DNA of 64,000 nucleotides from Ashinkailepas kermadecensis (Eukaryota > Arthropoda > Thecostraca > Neolepadidae): contig JAOTOM010004284.1 of the NCBI GenBank assembly GCA_034440615.1, positions 1-64,000 on the forward strand. The letters run 5' to 3'. The notes under the pieces are model-generated. The model was not told where the DNA came from and made no database searches. It was given only the letters and a program-made list of their open reading frames with translations. The position numbers were made by a program, and so were the translations under genes. Below, one piece after another: positions 38,701 to 44,700 of this stretch (position 1 is its first letter; every line of letters begins with the position of its first letter).

Positions 38701-41700
38701 ACATTATAATCTTCCAGTGACAAGCAGCTTCGATCAAGCTCGACAGACAATTCACCAGGCCATCCCACATCTTGTTATGCATTCACTCATTGGCCAACAT
38801 ACATCTCAATTGCCACATCTTCATACGTTAGTTCTCTGACCATCATACATATCAGCGTTCACTTCATAGCAACTCAACATTCACAGGGCCACCGTACATC
38901 TTGATAGTCCCCATACATCTTATCAGTCATATCCTGTTAAACGTCATCACATCACGGCACATCATCTCAGTCTCCGATCACACATTCAAATATCCAAGAG
39001 ACCACAGCATTCCCATTCAATTACATTTCCATGCCGACCGGTCTTCAATCACGCTATACGTTCAAGTATTCAAACAGCTACATCTCAACAGACAACCAAC
39101 TACTCTCAGTCAGAGTCATACGTACCTCCAGTATCGAAGGACTGGACAGGGCTCCCGGCCACTGGCCGCCCTATCCCGCTGAGCTCCGTCTCACGACTCC
39201 TTGCCGAAGCCATCGGCTCCGCGCCAGCTAAGCTCGACAGCCAACGCCCATGGCACCATGCCAAGCAAACACTTCACCTAGCCCGCGACACGTCACACGC
39301 CAGAGCGCCGGTCGCACGGCCCTGAACTATCGAGAACATTGCTCGTTCCCGGCGAACTCCACTGCAATAGCGGACGCGCCGTCCCTCTGAGACCTCAGAG
39401 ACATTCCCAGAGCTCTGGTAGCGACCAGAGCTCGACCGCTCGCGGGAACCACTGCTGACACAGCGTACACACAGGCACCTGATGGCTGAGCTCAGCTTGC
39501 ACACAGGCAGCCGGCCGGTCGGGGCGATACAGCGCCCGATAATAGCGATACATGATTACGCTCAGCTTACGGACAGCTGACATCCGACATCCACAGACAC
39601 AGTAACATTCATCCATCAGTCACCCATTTTTATGTCACCATTACATTCCTAATCCATACACATATCCAAGACTTAGACGTACACTTGTCCTTACGTGCCT
39701 GACACCACACTTGACATCACAGACACCTTCGACATCATACACACTTGACATCACAGATGCACTGACACACCTAACATTACAGACCTGATATCATAGACAT
39801 ATCTGATAACACACACATTCGACATCACACACACTTAACATCACAGATGAGCTGACACACCTAACATTGGCCACGGGGTATGACATCTGTCATACCTGTC
39901 ACCCCACTGTCGTACTACTCTCATTCCCTCACAGCTATACACACTGCACGTGTTCTGACATACGACTGTTATGTACATGTACACCTGCCCATTGGGTTCC
40001 CAGAATAGGATTGTTAACATACATCACCCATGACGGTCACATAACGTCACCCACGGACATTCATATTCACATCCATGACGGTGACATCACCCACTGGCAT
40101 TTCATCATCTGATGGCGGCAGTCCATCGAGGTCACACATGTGGCATGTCACACACAGTGGCAGTACCTGGGTGTCAGATATCTGTGCACCTCGGCCGGAA
40201 ATTTGGGAGGGGAACAATAGCCGTTGGCCTCGCCGGCGGTCGGTCGATGCCGACTAAGCAACTCGGCCCCGGGGTATGGTATCTGCCGGAACCTGTCGCG
40301 ACATATAGTGTGGGTGGGGGACAAATTTCTGAAATCAAAGTGTCCCCACAACCAGCTTCGCTACAGAAAGGATGTCATGGTGCCTTTTCTTTTTTTCGTA
40401 CTATTCAAGATGTGTGGTTTTGATATATCTGTGACTGCAACATACCACTTCGTAAAACGTGCATTATGTGCCCTTACCGCCATCTTGCACTATGATGGTG
40501 CACCCTAACGCGAAATGTTCAGCCGCCGTAGAAAGCAACCGAGCGTAGCCACCCATCGTTCGCTTCTCCAGCCCCAGTTGTTGGCTTCTGCAGCCACGCC
40601 CGCCTTGATTCATCGTGGCTGAGCTAATGAACCAATTGAACCGTCGGAGCTAACCCGCGCAACATCAAAACAATATGTTTACCCTGGCCATAACATTCTA
40701 CACCACCACCTGCGTGCACGGGCCGCTATGCAACATCGTGCCAGCGGTGCCATGCAGCTGGCGTATCTATGCTGTGTCCCGATGATCGCATCACCTCGGC
40801 AGCGGCCACCATCGACTACGACAACCTGGACGGCTATCACGAGAGCGTCTCCGGCAGCGACACGAACCTGCGCAGCGGCAGTCGCACCATTGACCGCTGT
40901 GGTCCAGGTCAGTGAAGTGCTGTGGTCCGGGTCAGTACGGTCCAGGTCAGTACACTGCTGTGGTCAGGGTCAGTACGGTGTTGTGGCCCAGGTCGACACA
41001 GTGCTGGATCCAGGTCAGTACGGCTCAGTTTAGTACGGTGCTGGGGCCAGGTCATTGTGGTCCAGTTCAATGCGGGGCTGCGACCTAGGCTAATACGGTC
41101 CAAATCAGCATGTCACTGTCGGCTCTGGTCAGTACATTTCAGTGCAGGTCGGCATGACACCATGAATCAGATCAGTAGGGCGCTGTCGATCCAGATCAGT
41201 ACTGCATTATGGTCTAAGTCTTTACGGTATGTCCAAATCACTCGGAAGTTTGCGTATAATACAAATAAAAAGAAGGTCAGTGCCGAAGATGTGAATAGAT
41301 TAAAAGACGTCAAATTGTGCCAATATATGTAATATAAAGGGCATCCTCAAGTTTAAAGTAAAATTTGCATAGAAGCTATATCCAAGTCCATGGGCAGCAC
41401 ACGATCCAAATGTCATTGATGATGCTATCAGCGATGATGCAAATTTACTTTCTGTCGTGCGTCATTATCCATCCGAATTCTTAGATGCTTGCTCGGTGTC
41501 AGCGCGGTGCTGTCAGACCAGCCTTGTGCTGTGGCGAATGGCGGCTCTAACCCAGCCCCTCCGACAGTCCGGGACGGCGTAGCGTGCTTCTGTTCTCTGT
41601 TGGGCTCCCAGCGGTAGCTTAGGGAAGGGGAGGGAGAGCTCCCAGTTAACTGTCCCATCGAATGCACTGGAAGAAATATGCACTGAATGGACCTCTCTAG

Positions 41701-44700
41701 AACACTCACCTCACAGATCCTGCTTCTGTCCATTTCGACAAACTGACTTAGCCCGGATGGGGTACAACTCTGACTATTTTCTCATCCGCGGCCGGACAGT
41801 TCCCTACCTTCCCCGTCTTTTCCCCTTCAATGACGAGACCGTTCATCGTGTCCTTGGCTCTCTACCGACCACGCCGCCGTGCACCACCTCTGAGCTTCGA
41901 GAGCGCGGCCGCGGATCCGCTCTGTGACTGCCGTGACCTCCCTGGCCCTTGTGACCGCTGTGACCTCCCTGGCCCCTGTGACCGCTGTGACCTCACTGAA
42001 CCCTGTGACTGCCATGACCTCCCTGTGACCGCTGTGACCTCTCTGATCGCTGTGACCTCCCTGACCCCTGTGACTGCCATGACCTCCCTGACCGCTGTGA
42101 CCGCTGTGACCTCACTGACCCCTGTGACTGCCATGACCTCCCTGTGACCGCTGTGACCTCTCTGATCGCTGTGACCTCCCTGGCCCCTGTGACCGCTGTG
42201 ACCTCCCTGGCCCCTGTGACCGCTGTGACCTCCCTGGCCCCTGTGACCTCCCTGGCCCCTGTGACCGCTGTGACCTCCCTGGCCCCTGTGACCTCCCTGG
42301 CCCCTGTGACCGCTGTGACCTCCCTGGCCCCTGTGACCGCTGTGACCTCCCTGGCCCCTGTGACCGCTGTGACCTCACTGACCCCTGTGACTGCCATGAC
42401 CTCCCTGTGACCGCTGTGACCTCTCTGATCGCTGTGACCTCCCTGACCCCTGTGACCGCCGACAGTGCGGCCCGGTCGGGCCGGCGGCCCGCGCGCCGAC
42501 GACGGCTCCGACGCTCGGGACGACACGTCTCGCTCGGACGCCGAGGAGGAGGTGCTGCCGCGGCGGCCCGGCCAGCTGGGCCGCATCCCCAACCACCTGA
42601 GTCTGAGCACCAGCAGCACACTGTCGGCCGGCAGCACTGGCAGTCAGGCGCGCCTCATCCACGCCAGCAACGCGCCCGAACACTACCAGCCGCCGCACGC
42701 CCGCTCGGCAGGTACGGCACCTGCACACAGGTCAGCAGGGACGGTAATACAGGTCAGCGGGGACGGTACCACTGCACACAGGTCAGCAGGTACGGCACCT
42801 GCACACAGGTCAGCAGGGACGGTAATACAGGTCAGCGGGGACGGTACCACTGTACACAGGTCAGCAGGGTACGGCACCTGCACACAGGTCAGCAGGGACG
42901 GTAATACAGGTCAGCGGGGACGGTACCACTGCACACAGGTCAGCAGGTACGGCACCTGCACACAGGTCAGCAGGGACGGTAATACAGGTCAGCGGGGACG
43001 GTACCACTGCACACAGGTCAGCAGGTACGGCACCTGCACACAGGTCAGCAGGGACGGTAACACAGGTCAGCGGGGACGGTACCACTGTACACAGGTCAGC
43101 AGGTACGGCACCTGCACACAGGTCAGCAGGGACGGTAATACAGGTCAGCGGGGACGGTACCACTGCACACAGGTCAGCGGGGACGGTACCGCTGCACACA
43201 GGTCAGCAGGGACGGTGCCACTGCACACAGGTCAGCAGGGATGGTACCACTGTACACAGGTCAGCGGGGACGGTACCACTGCACACAGGTCAGCAGGTAC
43301 GGCACCTGCACACAGGTCAGCAGGGACGGTAACACAGGTCAGCAGGGACGGTAATACAGGTCAGCAGGTACGGCACGCTGCACACAGGTCAGCAGGGACG
43401 GTCCACTGCAGGTCAGCAGGGACGGTACCACTGCACACAGGTCAGCAGGTACGGTAATACAGGTCAGCAGGGGACGGTACCACTGCACACAGGTCAGCAG
43501 GTACGGCACCTGCACACAGGTCAGCAGGGACGGTAATACAGGTCAGCAGGGACGGTACCACTGTACACAGGTCAGCAGGTACGGCACCTGCACACAGGTC
43601 AGCAGGGACGGTAATACAGGTCAGCGGGGACGGTACCACTGCACACAGGTCAGCAGGTACGGCACCTGCACACAGGTCAGCAGGGACGGTAACACAGGTC
43701 AGCGGGGACGGTACCACTGTACACAGGTCAGCAGGGACGGCACCTGCACACAGGTCAGCAGGGACGGTAATACAGGTCAGTGGGGACGGTACCGCTGCAC
43801 ACAGGTCAGCAGGGACGGTGCCACTGCACACAGGTCAGCAGGGATGGTACCACTGTACACAGGTCAGCGGGGACGGCACCTGCACACAGGTCAGCAGGGA
43901 CGGTAATACAGGTCAGCGGGGACGGTACCACTGTACACAGGTCAGCAGGTACGGCACCTGCACACAGGTCAGCAGGGACGGTAATACAGGTCAGCGGGGA
44001 CGGTACCACTGTACACAGGTCAGCAGGTACGGCACCTGCACACAGGTCAGCAGGGACGGTACTGCAGGTCAGCGGGGACGGTACCACTGTCCACAGGTCA
44101 GCGGGGACGGTACCGCTGCACACAGGTCAGCAGGGACGGTAATACAGGTCAGCGGGGACGGTACCGCTGCACACAGGTCAGCAGGGACGGTGCCACTGCA
44201 CACAGGTCAGCAGGGATGGTACCACTGTACACAGGTCAGCGGGGACGGTACCGCTGCACACAGGTCAGCAGGGACGGTGCCACTGCACACAGGTCAGCAG
44301 GGATGGTACCACTGTGCACAGGTCAGCGGGGACGGTACTACTGTACACAGGTCTGCAGGGACGGTACCACTGCACACAAGTCAGCAGGGACGGTAACACA
44401 GGTCAGCGAGGACGGTATCACTGCACACAGGTCAGCGGGGATGGTATCACTGCACACAGGTCAGCAGGGCTGGTACCACTGCACACAGGTCAGCAGGGAC
44501 GGTACTCCTGCACACAGGTCAGCAGGGACAGTACCACTGCACGCAGGTCAGCAGGGACGGTACTACTTCAAATAGGTGGTCAACAGGGACGGTACCATTT
44601 TCCTTTTGAGTGGTATACAGAAAGTAGTGATATTTTCGACACGAGTGGTATATCGGAAGCGATGCTATTTTAGACACGAGTGGCATACAGGAAGCGATGG

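Noticed and set aside
42861..44142. Several cysteine-containing minus-strand frames ([10 protein letters not shown] repeats)
   Set aside because: They are reverse translations of the 78-bp higher-order array in sif intron 17.
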